From: Actinotignum sanguinis
GTDB lineage: Bacteria; Actinomycetota; Actinomycetes; Actinomycetales; Actinomycetaceae
Length of the DNA stretch: 64,000 nt
Assembly: GCF_003957255.1 (NCBI RefSeq)
Contig: NZ_QDIE01000004.1
Location: forward strand, 34,036-98,035
Direction of reading: 5' to 3'
Part shown: in pieces, positions 8,777 through 18,474 of the stretch
Position numbering within the stretch: position 1 is the first letter of the stretch
How the letters are laid out: each line of letters starts with the position of its first letter
The notes under the pieces: generated by a model
Told to the model about the DNA's origin: nothing
Seen by the model: the letters and a program-made list of their open reading frames with translations, nothing else
Database searches by the model: none
Position numbers and translations under genes: made by a program

Positions 8777-9811
8777 ATGGGTGACGGTGCGATGCGGTGG
8801 AGCGATCTCACGGCGGCGGATGCCCGCGCGATTTTCACGCTGCTCGATACCCACCAAAGCGCCGTCAACTCCAGTTTCCGCACCTCGCGTGAAGAAATCG
8901 CTCTGATGTTTGAGCCTTCGGTTCCGCACAGTGTTTTCGGGTGGTACGACGACGCAGCACCGGTCCGGCGCCTCCTCGCTTTCGGTATCGTGCGCCTCTA
9001 CGATGCGCGCACCGCGCATCCCACCGTCACGCTCTCGGCCAGTGTGCACCCCGAGCTCAGCCCGGAGCTGCGCGAACGGGCCGCTCGCGGCGTGCTCGCC
9101 GAACAATTGCGCCGGGCTCCTGCCCTGGCGGCCGGCACCCTCCACCCCGTGGCCGTGGCGAATGTGGAAAGCTGGGATCCCGAACGGGGGAAGGCCCTGG
9201 CCGCTGCCGGCTTCACCGACCGGCTCTCCTACCTGCAGATGCGCCGGCCGCTCGCGCGCGGGCCGCTGCCCCTGCCGCCTTCCGCGCACCCGGAGAATAA
9301 CAGTGTGGAGCTGGTTCCTCTCACCCCCGATTGGGACGACGCCGCGCTGCTCGCCCACAATTCTTTTTACGCAGATAAATTGAATTACCCGATTTACACC
9401 CGGGAACAGTGGCGTATCGAATGCGCGTTTATGCGCCGGGAATGGAGCTTCCTGGCGGTGGATACCCGCGGGGATCGGCCCCGGGTACTCGGATGTATCA
9501 TGACCGCCGCTTATGAACAGGATTGGCCGGGCTTGGGATTACGGGAGGGCTATGTTGATGAGCTCGCGGTGCGGGCCGAAAGCCCGGACGGGGTCAACGC
9601 CCGGCTGCTGGCAGCCAGCATCGCGGCGCAGGCGGAGAGCGGTATGGATGCCACCACCCTGGATCTCACCGTTCACTACGAACCGGACGGCACCTGCCTG
9701 ACTCCCGAAAGCGCGGCGCGCCTGAGCCTTTACGAAAGCTTCGGATTCGAGGTTACCGAACGTACCCGGGTAGTTCACCACCCGCTCCCGGATATGCCGG
9801 AGCGTGACTAG
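8777..9811 (+). CDS. GNAT-family N-acetyltransferase
   Basis: A 344-residue protein resembling tandem-GNAT acetyltransferases, which transfer acyl groups from acyl-CoA. The start at 8777 is set by a strong AAAGGAGG box at 8765-8772; the open frame could extend to 8675 but would then overlap parE. The C-terminal half carries the clearer GNAT pattern: '[12 protein letters not shown]' (beta 4), then an acyl-CoA-binding helix region '[14 protein letters not shown]', and '[18 protein letters not shown]' (beta 6-7). The N-terminal half looks like a degenerate second copy. The substrate is unknown. It is convergent with parC, and the two stop codons overlap. Confidence 0.75.
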   Translation: MGDGAMRWSDLTAADARAIFTLLDTHQSAVNSSFRTSREEIALMFEPSVPHSVFGWYDDAAPVRRLLAFGIVRLYDARTAHPTVTLSASVHPELSPELRERAARGVLAEQLRRAPALAAGTLHPVAVANVESWDPERGKALAAAGFTDRLSYLQMRRPLARGPLPLPPSAHPENNSVELVPLTPDWDDAALLAHNSFYADKLNYPIYTREQWRIECAFMRREWSFLAVDTRGDRPRVLGCIMTAAYEQDWPGLGLREGYVDELAVRAESPDGVNARLLAASIAAQAESGMDATTLDLTVHYEPDGTCLTPESAARLSLYESFGFEVTERTRVVHHPLPDMPERD

Positions 9812-12240
9812 CTTCCGATAGCCGCAACCGGGACCGTTAGCGCACTGCCCGAAGCATCCCGCTTCTCCTCAACCTCGGGTAGCTCAACCGGCTGGCCGGA
9901 GGCGGTGACGGCGCGCAGCGGCTCCGGGCCGAGAGCAGCAAGTGCTAAAACATTTTCCCCGCGCAGGAAACGCTGGGCCCGCACCCCGCCTGTACCGCGG
10001 CCCTTGGCCGGGAAACGATCCAGGGGAGTGACCTTGGCGCTGCCCGGTTCGGTGCCCGGGAGCGCCTGCTCATTAGAAGCAATCGTGACCACCAGGGAAC
10101 CGGCAAGATCATCGCCCGGCACCACTCCGAGGGCAATGACCCGGGCACCTTCCGCGCAGCGAATCCCGGCAATGCCCTGGCCGGCCCGGCCCTGCGGGCG
10201 TACCGCGGATGCCTCAAAACGCAGTAATTGCGCATCGCTCGTGATAAGAACCACCTGGTCGGTATCGCGGGCCAGTGCGCAGCCCACCACGCTGTCACCC
10301 TCAGCAAGGGTAATAACCTCCCAGCTCTCCTTATTCGGGTAAGCGCCGTTCACCCGCTTAATACGCCCGTGCGCGGTGGCCAGGGTGAGCACCGGATCGC
10401 TCTCACCAGCAGTGAGCGGGGCCAGTCCGACCACACGTTCTCCAGAGTCCAGGGAAATAAGATCCGCCACCGGGGTACCTCCGGCCAGCGAGGGCGCCCC
10501 CGCGGTATCGGGAAGAGTGGGAACGGTGAGCACATCCAGGTCGATCATCCGCCCGTGGCTTGTTACCACCCCGATATGCCCGCGGGCCGTGGCCGGTACC
10601 CGCGATATGACGGCATCGTGGGCGCGGCGCGGACCGCTGCGTTCTGGTGCATCGCTGCCCGCGGTGCGCGCCACCAGCCCGGTACCCGAAAGCAGCACCC
10701 AGGTCGGATCATCGGAAACTTCCAGGGGGAGTGCTTGCGGAGCTGCCGCGCTGGCCGCCCCGTCCGATTCCAGGAGCACGGTGCGCCGCGGGGTGCCGAA
10801 TTGCTGGGCCACCTCCGTCATCTCGGCGGCCACCACTTTCCGTAAACGCTCGGGAGAACCAAGTATTTCCTCCAGCTCCGCAATGGTGCGTTCTAGCTCC
10901 TCGCGCCGCCCTTCCAACTCAAGTTGGGAATACTTCGTGAGGCGGCGCAGCCGCAGTTCCAAAATATAATCGGCCTGCGCCTCGGAGAGGTCAAAAACAG
11001 CCATGAGCCGCTCGCGGGCCGCCGCGGTATCCTCCGAGGAACGAATAACCGCGATGACCTCATCAATATTGAGGACGGCAATAAGGAGACCCTCCACCAG
11101 GTGCAAATCAGATTGCGCAGCCCGTAAACGGTGCTCACTGCGCCGGCGTGTCACCGTGATGCGGTGCTTAATCCACACGCGCAGCAGCGCTAGCAACCCT
11201 AAAGTTTGCGGCTGGCCATCGACCAACGCCACATTATTAATGCCGAATGAATCTTCAAGCGGAGTGTGCTGGTACAGCTGGGCGAGTACCGCTTCGGGGT
11301 GGAACCCGTTTTTTACTTCGACGACGAGCCGCATCCCGTGGTGCCGATCAGTCAGGTTTTGGACCCCGGAAACTCCCTGGATTTTCTTGGAGTTAACGGC
11401 GTCCTTGAGCTTGTCAATGATCTTTTCCGGGCCCACAAGATAGGGCAATTCCGTAATAACAATGCCGCGCTTACGGGCACTGATTTTTTCGATCCGCGCC
11501 GTCGCCCGGGTACGGAAAATACCACGCCCGGTTTCGTATGCTTCCCGGATGCCGTCCAGACCAATAATTTTGCCGCCTTCGGGCAGATCCGGGCCGGGGA
11601 TAAAGCGCATAATATCCTCCAGGCTCGCATCCGGATGGCGCAGCAGATACTTCGCCCCGTTAATAACCTCAATAAGATTATGTGGAGGAATATTCGTGGC
11701 CATCCCCACCGCGATGCCGGACGAACCGTTAACCAGCAGATTCGGGATCGCGGCCGGGAGCACCTCAGGCTGCTGGAGAGTGTTGTCATAATTGGGGACC
11801 ATATCGACGACGTCCTCGTCGAGCGAGGAAATCATCGCCATGGCCGGGGCTGCCAGGCGTGCCTCGGTATAGCGCGAGGCAGCGGGCCCGTCGTCGAGCG
11901 AACCGAAATTACCGTGCCCGTCCACCAGCGGTAGCCGCATGGTGAAAGGCTGGGCGAGGCGCACCATCGCGTCATAAATAGCGGTATCACCGTGGGGGTG
12001 GAGGCGCCCCATAACGTCACCCACCACGCGCGAGGACTTCACGTGGGCGCGGTCGGGGCGCAGGCCCATCTGCCCCATCTGGAAAAGGATACGGCGCTGC
12101 ACCGGCTTGAGACCGTCGCGCGCATCGGGCAGGGCACGCGCGTAAATCACCGAGTAGGAGTACTCGAGGAAGGAGGTGCGCATCTCCTCCGACACGTTAA
12201 TATCGACGATATGTTCCGCGGGGCTCGTATTCTTGGGCAT
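9808..12240 (-). CDS. parC: DNA topoisomerase IV subunit A (type IIA topoisomerase cleavage subunit)
   Basis: An 810-residue GyrA/ParC-family subunit that cuts and rejoins DNA. The active-site tyrosine is Y124 in 'ASRYTEARL'. The quinolone-contact helix is '[17 protein letters not shown]', with Thr86 at the position of Ser83 in E. coli GyrA and Asp90 at the position of Asp87. A coiled-coil gate follows ('[22 protein letters not shown]'-like region near residues 400-430). The last 300 residues are a divergent beta-pinwheel with no clear GyrA box, which fits ParC better than GyrA. Its likely partner is the ParE at 6598-8721. The gene ends in a run of Ala/Val residues. Confidence 0.85.
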   Translation of the reverse strand: MPKNTSPAEHIVDINVSEEMRTSFLEYSYSVIYARALPDARDGLKPVQRRILFQMGQMGLRPDRAHVKSSRVVGDVMGRLHPHGDTAIYDAMVRLAQPFTMRLPLVDGHGNFGSLDDGPAASRYTEARLAAPAMAMISSLDEDVVDMVPNYDNTLQQPEVLPAAIPNLLVNGSSGIAVGMATNIPPHNLIEVINGAKYLLRHPDASLEDIMRFIPGPDLPEGGKIIGLDGIREAYETGRGIFRTRATARIEKISARKRGIVITELPYLVGPEKIIDKLKDAVNSKKIQGVSGVQNLTDRHHGMRLVVEVKNGFHPEAVLAQLYQHTPLEDSFGINNVALVDGQPQTLGLLALLRVWIKHRITVTRRRSEHRLRAAQSDLHLVEGLLIAVLNIDEVIAVIRSSEDTAAARERLMAVFDLSEAQADYILELRLRRLTKYSQLELEGRREELERTIAELEEILGSPERLRKVVAAEMTEVAQQFGTPRRTVLLESDGAASAAAPQALPLEVSDDPTWVLLSGTGLVARTAGSDAPERSGPRRAHDAVISRVPATARGHIGVVTSHGRMIDLDVLTVPTLPDTAGAPSLAGGTPVADLISLDSGERVVGLAPLTAGESDPVLTLATAHGRIKRVNGAYPNKESWEVITLAEGDSVVGCALARDTDQVVLITSDAQLLRFEASAVRPQGRAGQGIAGIRCAEGARVIALGVVPGDDLAGSLVVTIASNEQALPGTEPGSAKVTPLDRFPAKGRGTGGVRAQRFLRGENVLALAALGPEPLRAVTASGQPVELPEVEEKRDASGSALTVPVAAIGS

Positions 12241-12319
12241 TGCTCAATTATCCCGCTTTTTGGGCGCGCGCGGGGCGCCGGGGCAGGAGTGTGTCGAGGT
12301 GGAACGTAGACTGGGAGGC

Positions 12320-13471
12320 ATGACTGAGCTTCCTGTGCTGCCCGCGGAGCGCTCTCTGCGCGCCGTCCTGGGTGAATGTTTAGCCGCCTGCGGGGTGCTG
12401 CCCGCAGCGGAATACGCAGCGGCTGAAACAGAGCGGGCGGCGGGCGTGCTGGATTTGCCGCGTGCCAGCCGGGTGTGCCTCGTGCTCGTGGATGGACTGG
12501 GGGCGGAAAACCTGGCGGCACGTATCGGCCACGCGCCCACCCTGCGCGCCTTGACCGCGCGCGAACCACTCACCTCCACGGCGCCGTCCACCACCGCCGC
12601 AGCGCTCACCACCCTGGGTACCGGGGCGCTTCCCGGGCGCACCTCGATGCTCTCCTACTCCCTGCGTTCTCCGCGTACCGGCCGTAATTTCTCCCTGATT
12701 AGCTGGGAAGATAGCGGGCTCGATCCGGAAGAATGGCAGCCGGTGCCAACCTGGGCGCAGCGCCTGGAGGCTGCCCGCCCCGGCACGGCCACGCCGCTGG
12801 GTGCCATCCAAGATCCTGACCATATCGGCTCGGGTCTAACGCGGGCTGCCTGGCGCGGTTTTACCGCTCTCGGGGGGCCCGCCCTCGATGACCGGGTCCA
12901 GCTGGCCGCTCGTTTCCTGCGTGAGGGTGGGCGTTTTGCCTACCTGTACTGGGGGGAGGTTGATCACCGTGGGCACCGCTGGGGTGCTACCAGCGAGGAA
13001 TGGACCATGGCGCTCGAGGATCTGGACGCCGGTATTCGCCTGCTCACCCGGGTGCTACCCCCGGACACTCTGCTGGTGCTCACCGCGGATCACGGCATGA
13101 TTGATCCGAGCGAACGCATTGATGTGGCCGCCGCGCCTGTGTTGCGCGAAGGCGTGGATCTGTATTCGGGGGAGGAACGCGCCGTGCATCTTTACACCCG
13201 GGAACCGGAAAAGGTAGCGGCCCGCTGGCGGGACTACCTGGGGGAGCGTTCCTGGGTGTACACCAAAGAGGAAGCCATCGCGACCGGAATGTTCGGGCAG
13301 GTTACCGCGCAGGCGCGCGAAGCGATGGGGGATGTGCTCGCTTTCCAACGCGGCACCCTGAGCGTGATTCACACCGGGCACATGCAGCCGGGCGCCACCT
13401 TTATGCGTGGGGTCCACGGTTCGCTCACCCCCACAGAGATGCTTATTCCCCTCCTTGTGGAGCTGAACTAG
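12320..13471 (+). CDS. Alkaline phosphatase superfamily phosphodiesterase/nucleotide pyrophosphatase
   Basis: A 383-residue protein of the type I phosphodiesterase/nucleotide pyrophosphatase family. Metal-binding and catalytic signatures are 'LVDGLGAENL' near residue 55, a Thr-rich nucleophile segment 'STAPSTTAAALTTLGTG', 'GEVDHRGHRWG', 'TADHGM' and 'VHGSLTP' near the end. There is no signal peptide, so it probably acts in the cytoplasm; the substrate is unknown. The start ATG 12320 follows GGGAGG at 12313-12318. It is divergent from parC with only 79 bases between them. Homologs are common in actinobacteria close to topoisomerase and sepH genes. Confidence 0.8.
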   Translation: MTELPVLPAERSLRAVLGECLAACGVLPAAEYAAAETERAAGVLDLPRASRVCLVLVDGLGAENLAARIGHAPTLRALTAREPLTSTAPSTTAAALTTLGTGALPGRTSMLSYSLRSPRTGRNFSLISWEDSGLDPEEWQPVPTWAQRLEAARPGTATPLGAIQDPDHIGSGLTRAAWRGFTALGGPALDDRVQLAARFLREGGRFAYLYWGEVDHRGHRWGATSEEWTMALEDLDAGIRLLTRVLPPDTLLVLTADHGMIDPSERIDVAAAPVLREGVDLYSGEERAVHLYTREPEKVAARWRDYLGERSWVYTKEEAIATGMFGQVTAQAREAMGDVLAFQRGTLSVIHTGHMQPGATFMRGVHGSLTPTEMLIPLLVELN

Positions 13472-13534
13472 CGCTCCGGAAAGCGCGCGGTACTGCGCGC
13501 CGCGGGACCCGCGTGGTGCGAGCATCTAGTAGCG

Positions 13535-13555
13535 CCTAACACCTAACACCTAGCA
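13535..13555. repeat. Heptamer repeat CCTAACA x3 (last copy degenerate)
   Basis: CCTAACA occurs at 13535-13541 and 13542-13548, with a one-base variant (CCTAGCA) at 13549-13555, in the short gap between the phosphodiesterase gene and the sepH stop. The 13-mer TAACACCTAACAC within it also occurs at 6533-6545, just after the restriction-modification gene. The function is unknown. Confidence 0.6.
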
Positions 13556-13563
13556 CGCCTGAC

Positions 13564-14769
13564 CTAGTCCTTTTTACCGAAGACGATCTCATCCCAGGAC
13601 GGCATGGTGGGCCGATCCGTGCGCTTACGGCCGCGGCGCGGTTCGCCGGTAGCCGGAGCGGTTTTCTCCGGCGCGCTAGCCGGAGTAGCTTTTTCGGGAG
13701 CCGGCGCGCTAGCCGGAGCGGCCTCAGGCCCGCCGTTCGGCTCCGCGGCGGCCTCGGACAGTCCGCCACCGGCATCGGAATCCGCATCCGCATCCGGCGC
13801 GGAAGTCGGGCGGAGCGCCGGGGTCTGCGCGAGTTCTTCCGGCTCCAGCAAGGCGCGCTGGCCGGGCAGTTGCCCTTCACGCGAGGGCAGGGAAACAATG
13901 GTGGCCGGAGCCCGCAGCTCCTCTTCATCCTCGGGAGCGCGATGCGCCCCGTCCCATTCGTCGGGATCGATATCATGATCGGCATCTGGCATGGGGCGTG
14001 ACTTACCGCGCTGGGAATCCAGCGAGGCCAGCACCTCATCAATAGAGGCACGGGCCGGAGGAGTATCCGCCGCGCTCGGGAGAGTGGAGGGGGAGGCCGG
14101 CACCGCGGCGGGAACCGCCGCGGGCGTCGTTGTACCAGAAAAAACAGTATCCGCAGTTCCCGGTACCACCGCGGGCGTATGATCCGGGCGCCACGGGCCT
14201 GCATCGGCCGTGAGCGACGTTTCCGAGAGCCAGGAGGCCTCATCATTGCGGGCCTGGAGAGTATGGCGATCCGTGTCGATGAACCAGCGGGCTTCGTGCT
14301 CACGCCCGGCAGATACAAAACGGACGATCAGCGCCCAGGGTTGCCCCGCTTCGCGCACCGCATCCCAGGTGATCGAGGTGGTATCCACATCGCGGGCAAC
14401 GAGGCGGGATGTGACGAGTTCTTCAACTGTGAAACCTCCCACATCGCGCCCGAGAGTGTAGTTACGGGCCTGCGCGGCGGTGTAGTTACGTTCAGCAATA
14501 ATGGGGTACGCCAGGGCTGAAATACGCGAGGGAGGTAGCGCGGCCATCTCAGAAATCTCATCAACACTGTGGCCGGCACGCACGAGAGCTTGGATTTCAC
14601 GCGGCCCCATCGGCGTGATCTCCTCCGCGGGAGTACTGGGATGGGGATCCTTGCGCAGGGCCGCACGCAGATCATCGGTGACGGGCAGCAGATAGCGATT
14701 ACCCTCCTCATCGTTGAGCGTGAGGTTGTGACCGTCGGGTTGCAAGCCGAGCAGCTCCAGCTTTTTCAT
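13564..14769 (-). CDS. sepH: Septation protein SepH (DUF3071)
   Basis: A 401-residue protein. The conserved N-terminal DUF3071 region ('MKKLELLGLQPDGHNLTL', then 'GPREIQALVRAGHSVDEISEMA' with a helix-turn-helix look near residues 55-85) is that of SepH, which binds FtsZ and stimulates its assembly in Streptomyces and mycobacteria. The second half is a low-complexity, Ala/Pro/Glu-rich, probably disordered region ending in 'RPTMPSWDEIVFG', the usual conserved C-terminal tail. The start at 14769 is chosen because it matches the family N-terminus and follows AAGGGAAGAG. An extension to 14793 is possible but unlikely. Confidence 0.85.
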   Translation of the reverse strand: MKKLELLGLQPDGHNLTLNDEEGNRYLLPVTDDLRAALRKDPHPSTPAEEITPMGPREIQALVRAGHSVDEISEMAALPPSRISALAYPIIAERNYTAAQARNYTLGRDVGGFTVEELVTSRLVARDVDTTSITWDAVREAGQPWALIVRFVSAGREHEARWFIDTDRHTLQARNDEASWLSETSLTADAGPWRPDHTPAVVPGTADTVFSGTTTPAAVPAAVPASPSTLPSAADTPPARASIDEVLASLDSQRGKSRPMPDADHDIDPDEWDGAHRAPEDEEELRAPATIVSLPSREGQLPGQRALLEPEELAQTPALRPTSAPDADADSDAGGGLSEAAAEPNGGPEAAPASAPAPEKATPASAPEKTAPATGEPRRGRKRTDRPTMPSWDEIVFGKKD

Positions 14770-14867
14770 CTCTTCCCTTACTCTTGGTACCACTCTTAGG
14801 GTGCCACCTCCGAGCCCGAAAAGCAGGCATTGGGCGCGGGTGTGTTTCCAAGTGCCGCACGTGCTGT

Positions 14868-14873
14868 TACACT
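14868..14873 (+). promoter_or_regulatory. Possible -10 element of the DUF4193 gene
   Basis: TACACT at 14868-14873 fits TANNNT and would give a leader of about 115-120 bases before the ATG at 14995. The leader contains an interrupted stem pairing GGTGGA (14933-14938) with TCCACC (14956-14961). A -35 hexamer is not obvious. The hairpin may just be incidental in GC-rich DNA. Confidence 0.4.
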
Positions 14874-14994
14874 AAGCGCGCAGTACCACCCGTCAGGACC
14901 ATACGCGAGGGCGGAAAGATCCGTTTCTCGCGGGTGGACGCCGGTTCGTGCGGAATCCACCGCATGGGCCCCGGCACTTTTGGAGAGTGACTTT

Positions 14995-15294
14995 ATGGCA
15001 ACAGATTACGACGCTCCGCGCAAGCAAGATGAGGAGCTCCGCGAGGATTCTTTCGAGCAGCTCGCCGGGCGGCGCTCGGATCAGCAATCCGGCGCGGTTG
15101 ACGAGGATGAGGTCGAAGCGGCCGAGGGCTTTGAGCTCCCCGGCGCGGACCTGTCCAATGTTGAGCTATCCGTCAATGTGATTCCGGCCCAGGATGATGA
15201 ATTCACCTGCTCGCAGTGCTTCCTGGTTCACCACCGCTCCCAATTGGATCACGTGGAAGACGGCCTGCCCGTCTGCGTGGATTGCGCGAGCTAA
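14995..15294 (+). CDS. DUF4193 zinc-ribbon protein
   Basis: A 99-residue acidic protein starting 'MATDYDAPRKQDEE' and ending with a zinc ribbon: 'CSQC' about 25 residues from the end and 'CVDC' at the end. This is the DUF4193 family, nearly universal in actinobacteria and found beside dut, sepH and DUF3710 genes. The length matches the family. ATG 14995 follows GGAGAG. An in-frame extension to 14830 encodes non-conserved sequence and is rejected. The molecular function is unknown; the acidic body plus zinc ribbon would suit binding to a protein complex such as RNA polymerase (speculative). Confidence 0.85.
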   Translation: MATDYDAPRKQDEELREDSFEQLAGRRSDQQSGAVDEDEVEAAEGFELPGADLSNVELSVNVIPAQDDEFTCSQCFLVHHRSQLDHVEDGLPVCVDCAS

Positions 15295-15311
15295 CTAGAA
15301 GTACGACGACG

Positions 15312-15331
15312 CCGCGGCCCACGGGCCGCGG
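15312..15331 (+). terminator. GC-rich hairpin after DUF4193 gene, possible terminator
   Basis: CCGCGGCCC (15312-15320) and GGGCCGCGG (15323-15331) form a near-perfect inverted repeat 17 bases after the DUF4193 stop. No T-run follows, so it is at best a weak or Rho-assisted terminator. Confidence 0.4.
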
Positions 15332-15417
15332 TATCGCACCGCAGCGCATCTCAACACGGTGCGACGTCCCTCATTAGACTAGAGGGAATGAAGGAATCGG
15401 GACGAGGAGTATAAAGC

Positions 15418-16155
15418 ATGGCATGGTTCTCACGGCGGAAGAAAAACGAGACGTCGGCATCGCAGCCGGAAGAACGTGAGGAAGCCGGCCAGAACCTCGC
15501 GGGGGAAGCCGCTGGTGGTCCGGCGGCCCGCCCGGGCGGTGAGCCGGATGCTACCGGAGCTCCCCAGCGCGGCCCCTACGATGAATCCGAGGCGCCGGAG
15601 AACCCCGCCCTTATTGACGGCGGTGCGCTGCGCTTGCCCATCCTTCCCGATGCCACCATGCAATTCTCCGTGGATCGCGAACGCCAGGTCGTGCTCGGCG
15701 TGGTCTACGTGATGGGGGATTCCGCGGTGCAATTGCAGGTATTCGCCGCCCCGAAATCCGCTAGCCTGTGGGAGGACATCCGGGTGGAAGTGATTTCCTC
15801 CATCGCCAACCAGGGCGGGCGTTTCCAGGAAGCTGAAGGGGAGTACGGTCCGGAAATCCAGGCCCAGATGCCCGCGGAGAACGGCCGGGTACCGGTGCGC
15901 TTTATCGGTATTGACGGCCCGCGCTGGCTGCTGCGAGTAGCCGTGACCGGGCGCGGGGCGGTCGATCCGGAACGCGGTACCGAAGTGCTCCACCGGGTCC
16001 TCGATGACCTGGTGGTGGTGCGCGGCTCCCAAGCGATCCCGCCGCGTGAACTTCTTCCCCTGGCGCTTCCCCAGCAGGGCGAGCCCGAACCAGAAACTCC
16101 CGATACCGGCATCGAGCTTCCCAAGCGCGGCCCGGAAATCCAAGAGATTCACTAA
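15418..16155 (+). CDS. DUF3710 domain protein
   Basis: A 245-residue protein. Residues 1-65 are charged and low in complexity. Residues from about 66 hold the DUF3710 core ('LPDATMQFSVDRERQ', 'LWEDIRVEVISSI', 'FIGIDGPRWLLRVAVTG', and 'EVLHRVLDDLVVVRG'). The function is unknown; it is an actinobacterial signature gene between dut/DUF4193 and the OB-fold gene. ATG 15418 follows GAGGAG. A possible -10 box, TAGACT, lies at 15375-15380. Six bases separate its stop from the next gene, so the two are probably co-transcribed with DUF3159. Confidence 0.85.
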   Translation: MAWFSRRKKNETSASQPEEREEAGQNLAGEAAGGPAARPGGEPDATGAPQRGPYDESEAPENPALIDGGALRLPILPDATMQFSVDRERQVVLGVVYVMGDSAVQLQVFAAPKSASLWEDIRVEVISSIANQGGRFQEAEGEYGPEIQAQMPAENGRVPVRFIGIDGPRWLLRVAVTGRGAVDPERGTEVLHRVLDDLVVVRGSQAIPPRELLPLALPQQGEPEPETPDTGIELPKRGPEIQEIH

Positions 16156-16161
16156 ATACCT

Positions 16162-16413
16162 ATGGCTACGCCGGTGTGGGTGACGGGGGATATTATCGCC
16201 ATCACGTACCCGGGCGCCCCCGGCGGCCGCGGGGCGCATACCCCGGAGGTACGCATCGCCGTGGAAACTACCGCGGGGCTCCTCACCCTCATTTTCCAGG
16301 GGCGGCGCACCATCGACTGCGTGCGGGTCGGGGACCGGATTCGCGCCCGGGTGGTGCCATTGCGGCGCCGGGGCGTGCTGGTAGCATATAACCCGGAATA
16401 TATCGTGCTTTAG
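16162..16413 (+). CDS. OB-fold nucleic acid-binding domain protein
   Basis: An 83-residue protein. The strand pattern 'VWVTGDIIAITYPG...VRIAVETTAGLLTLIFQGRR...IDCVRVGDRIRARVV' is a single small OB fold, as in the short RecG-wedge-like proteins that follow DUF3710 genes in actinobacteria. It may bind nucleic acid, but nothing in the sequence shows the ligand. It lies between DUF3710 and DUF3159 in the same direction with short gaps. Confidence 0.7.
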   Translation: MATPVWVTGDIIAITYPGAPGGRGAHTPEVRIAVETTAGLLTLIFQGRRTIDCVRVGDRIRARVVPLRRRGVLVAYNPEYIVL

Positions 16414-16442
16414 CGAGCACCCCGAGCAACCGGGAGGGCCCC

Positions 16443-17168
16443 ATGGATACCACCACACCCGGCGGCGGTTTACGCGCGGTTCTCGGGGAAGAATTTGACG
16501 CCTGGAAAGCGATAGGCGGGGTGCGCGGCGTTATCGAAGCGAATGTTCCCGCCCTTGTTTTTGTCATTATTTATTTAGCTACCCGCAATATTCCCCTGGC
16601 GGTTCTCGTTCCCCTGGGCATGGCTATTGTGGCCATCCTGGTGCGGTTCATTCAACGTATTGACGTGATGCCGGCGCTCGGCGGGCTATTTGTAGTGGGA
16701 ATCTCGGCCTTTTTCGCCTGGCGCTCCGGGCGCGCGGAAACCTATTTCCTTCCCGGTTTCCTCACCAATGCCGCTTACGCGGTGGGAGTGACTATTTCCT
16801 TGCTCATCCGCCGGCCCATCATGGGCTATGTGATCGGGATGCTGCGCGGGGATATTGCCGCGTGGCGCAGCGCCACCCACCCGGCCGCTCGGCTCACCTA
16901 CCGGCGCTACACCCGCATTACGTGGCTGTGGCTCGCCATGTTCGCGGGCCGCGTCGTCGTGCAACTGCCCTTCTTTATCAGCGGCAATACCGCGGCGCTC
17001 GGCGTTATCAAAATTATTGCCGGGCCGGTGCTTTTCTGCCTTATCCTGTGGGCCACCTGGCTCCTGGTGCGGAGTCTGCCGCCGGCCAGCACCTACCTGG
17101 AGCCCTCCGCATCCGCGGCGGATTCTCCTTCCGAATCTTGCACGGAGGCCGGGCGAGGCCGGAAATAG
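16443..17168 (+). CDS. DUF3159 membrane protein
   Basis: A 241-residue integral membrane protein with about five or six hydrophobic segments between residues 35 and 215, arranged as in the DUF3159 family ('GGVRGVIEANVPALVFVI' near the N-terminus, 'RRPIMGYVIGMLRGD' in the middle, and 'TWLWLAMFAGRVVVQLP'). The function is unknown. The ATG at 16443 follows a GGGAGG box. The C-terminal 76 bases overlap the 3' end of the convergent TrkA-type gene, where the protein has a disordered tail. Confidence 0.85.
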   Translation: MDTTTPGGGLRAVLGEEFDAWKAIGGVRGVIEANVPALVFVIIYLATRNIPLAVLVPLGMAIVAILVRFIQRIDVMPALGGLFVVGISAFFAWRSGRAETYFLPGFLTNAAYAVGVTISLLIRRPIMGYVIGMLRGDIAAWRSATHPAARLTYRRYTRITWLWLAMFAGRVVVQLPFFISGNTAALGVIKIIAGPVLFCLILWATWLLVRSLPPASTYLEPSASAADSPSESCTEAGRGRK

Positions 17169-17815
17169 CTCTTGAGGGCGGACATATCCACATCGTCCCC
17201 GCCATCAATGAGGAGCACCTGATCATCCACATCCACGATTAAATCGGCATCAGCGGTCAGGGGCACACCATCGCGAATAATCGCGTTAATGGCGACTCCG
17301 GAGGGCAGCTCAATATCGCTAATGGCGCTTCCGACCACCGGGGCATCGGCGGATACCGAAACCTGCCATAGGCTCGCCCCGCTGCGATGGAAACGCATAA
17401 TCTGGGTGAGCGACCCATCCGAGACCGCATCTTCCACCAGGGAGGCCATAATCCGCGGGGTGGACACCGTGACGTCCACACCCCAGGCATCGGTGAACAG
17501 CCATTCATTACGCGGGTTATTGACACGCGCAATAGTGCGGGCGATCCCGAACTCGGTTTTCGCCAGCAAGGACACCACCAGATTCACCTTGTCATCCCCG
17601 GTGGCGCACACGATAATATCGGCCTCTGCCGCGCCTGCTTCGCGTAGCGCGGGAACTTCACAGGCATCGGCCAGATGCCAATCCGCATCCGAGGCACTCG
17701 AAATGCGCATAGCGGAAGGCTTCTTGTCCACAATGGAAATGGAATGCTCGGATTTGAGAAGTTCGCGGGCCACCGACACCCCGACCGCACCGGCCCCAAT
17801 AATGAGAATATTCAC
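17093..17815 (-). CDS. TrkA-type NAD-binding potassium transport regulator (downstream copy)
   Basis: A 240-residue soluble protein with an N-terminal RCK/TrkA-N Rossmann domain (G-x-G-x-x-G in 'IIGAGAVGVSVA', acidic residue at the end of beta 2 in 'ISIVDKKP') and a C-terminal TrkA-C-like domain from about residue 140. Such proteins gate potassium channels or transporters in response to NAD(H) or ATP. It is the second gene of a two-gene operon: its start overlaps the stop of the upstream TrkA paralog by four bases, as with ceoB/ceoC of mycobacteria. No Trk/Ktr membrane subunit is nearby; the divergent permease at 18511 may be the functional partner. Confidence 0.85.
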   Translation of the reverse strand: MNILIIGAGAVGVSVARELLKSEHSISIVDKKPSAMRISSASDADWHLADACEVPALREAGAAEADIIVCATGDDKVNLVVSLLAKTEFGIARTIARVNNPRNEWLFTDAWGVDVTVSTPRIMASLVEDAVSDGSLTQIMRFHRSGASLWQVSVSADAPVVGSAISDIELPSGVAINAIIRDGVPLTADADLIVDVDDQVLLIDGGDDVDMSALKSYFRPRPASVQDSEGESAADAEGSR

Positions 17816-18474
17816 TGTGCCCCTTCCGATTTGAGCAGCATATGTTGCACGCCGGAGGCGTCCTCGGAAGCCACGAGCACTTTGAGGGTGTCCCCGTCCT
17901 GGATAACGGTGTCGCTATGGGGGAGGAGCCCGGCCAGGCTACGGATAATATAGGCGACTCGCGCCCCGGTTTCCTCTTCCACATCCGCCACGGTGCGCCC
18001 GAACCAGCGCCGATCCACCGCCACTTCAATGAGGGAAATCCGGGCGAGGGGATCGCGGAATTCGTGGTGGGGGCCCAGCGGAATGAGCTCGCGCAGCACC
18101 CGGTCCGCCGTCCAGCGCACCGGGGCCACCGTGGCGATCCCCAAGCGTTCGTAGATAATCGCGCGGGTGGGGTCATAGACGCGCGCCACCACGTTGGTTA
18201 GCCCAAAAGTTTCGCGCGCTACCCGGGCGGCGATGATATTCGAGTTATCGCCCGAGGACACGGCGGCGAAGCCGGCGGCGTCGTCGATATTCGCGCGCGC
18301 TAAAACATCGCGATCAAAACCCACGCCGGTGATCTGCTGCCCCGGGAAATCTTCGGGGAGCTTGCGGAAAGCTTCGGCGTCCTGGTCGATAATGGCCACC
18401 GAATGGCCAATGGCGGAAAGCGAGAGCGCCAGCGCGGCACCCACGCGCCCGCATCCCATAATTACGAAGTGCAC
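17812..18474 (-). CDS. TrkA-type NAD-binding potassium transport regulator (upstream copy)
   Basis: A 220-residue TrkA family protein: Rossmann motif 'MGCGRVGAALA' near residue 7, 'VAIIDQD' at the end of beta 2, and a TrkA-C domain from about residue 135 ('ISLIEVAVDRRWFGRTVADVEEE'-like). It is paralogous to the gene that follows it in the operon. Paired TrkA genes back-to-back with an APC-like permease are conserved in actinobacteria, so a joint role in cation or amino acid transport control is likely (inference). Its start lies 36 bases from the divergent permease start, so the two share a very short promoter region. Confidence 0.85.
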   Translation of the reverse strand: MHFVIMGCGRVGAALALSLSAIGHSVAIIDQDAEAFRKLPEDFPGQQITGVGFDRDVLARANIDDAAGFAAVSSGDNSNIIAARVARETFGLTNVVARVYDPTRAIIYERLGIATVAPVRWTADRVLRELIPLGPHHEFRDPLARISLIEVAVDRRWFGRTVADVEEETGARVAYIIRSLAGLLPHSDTVIQDGDTLKVLVASEDASGVQHMLLKSEGAQ

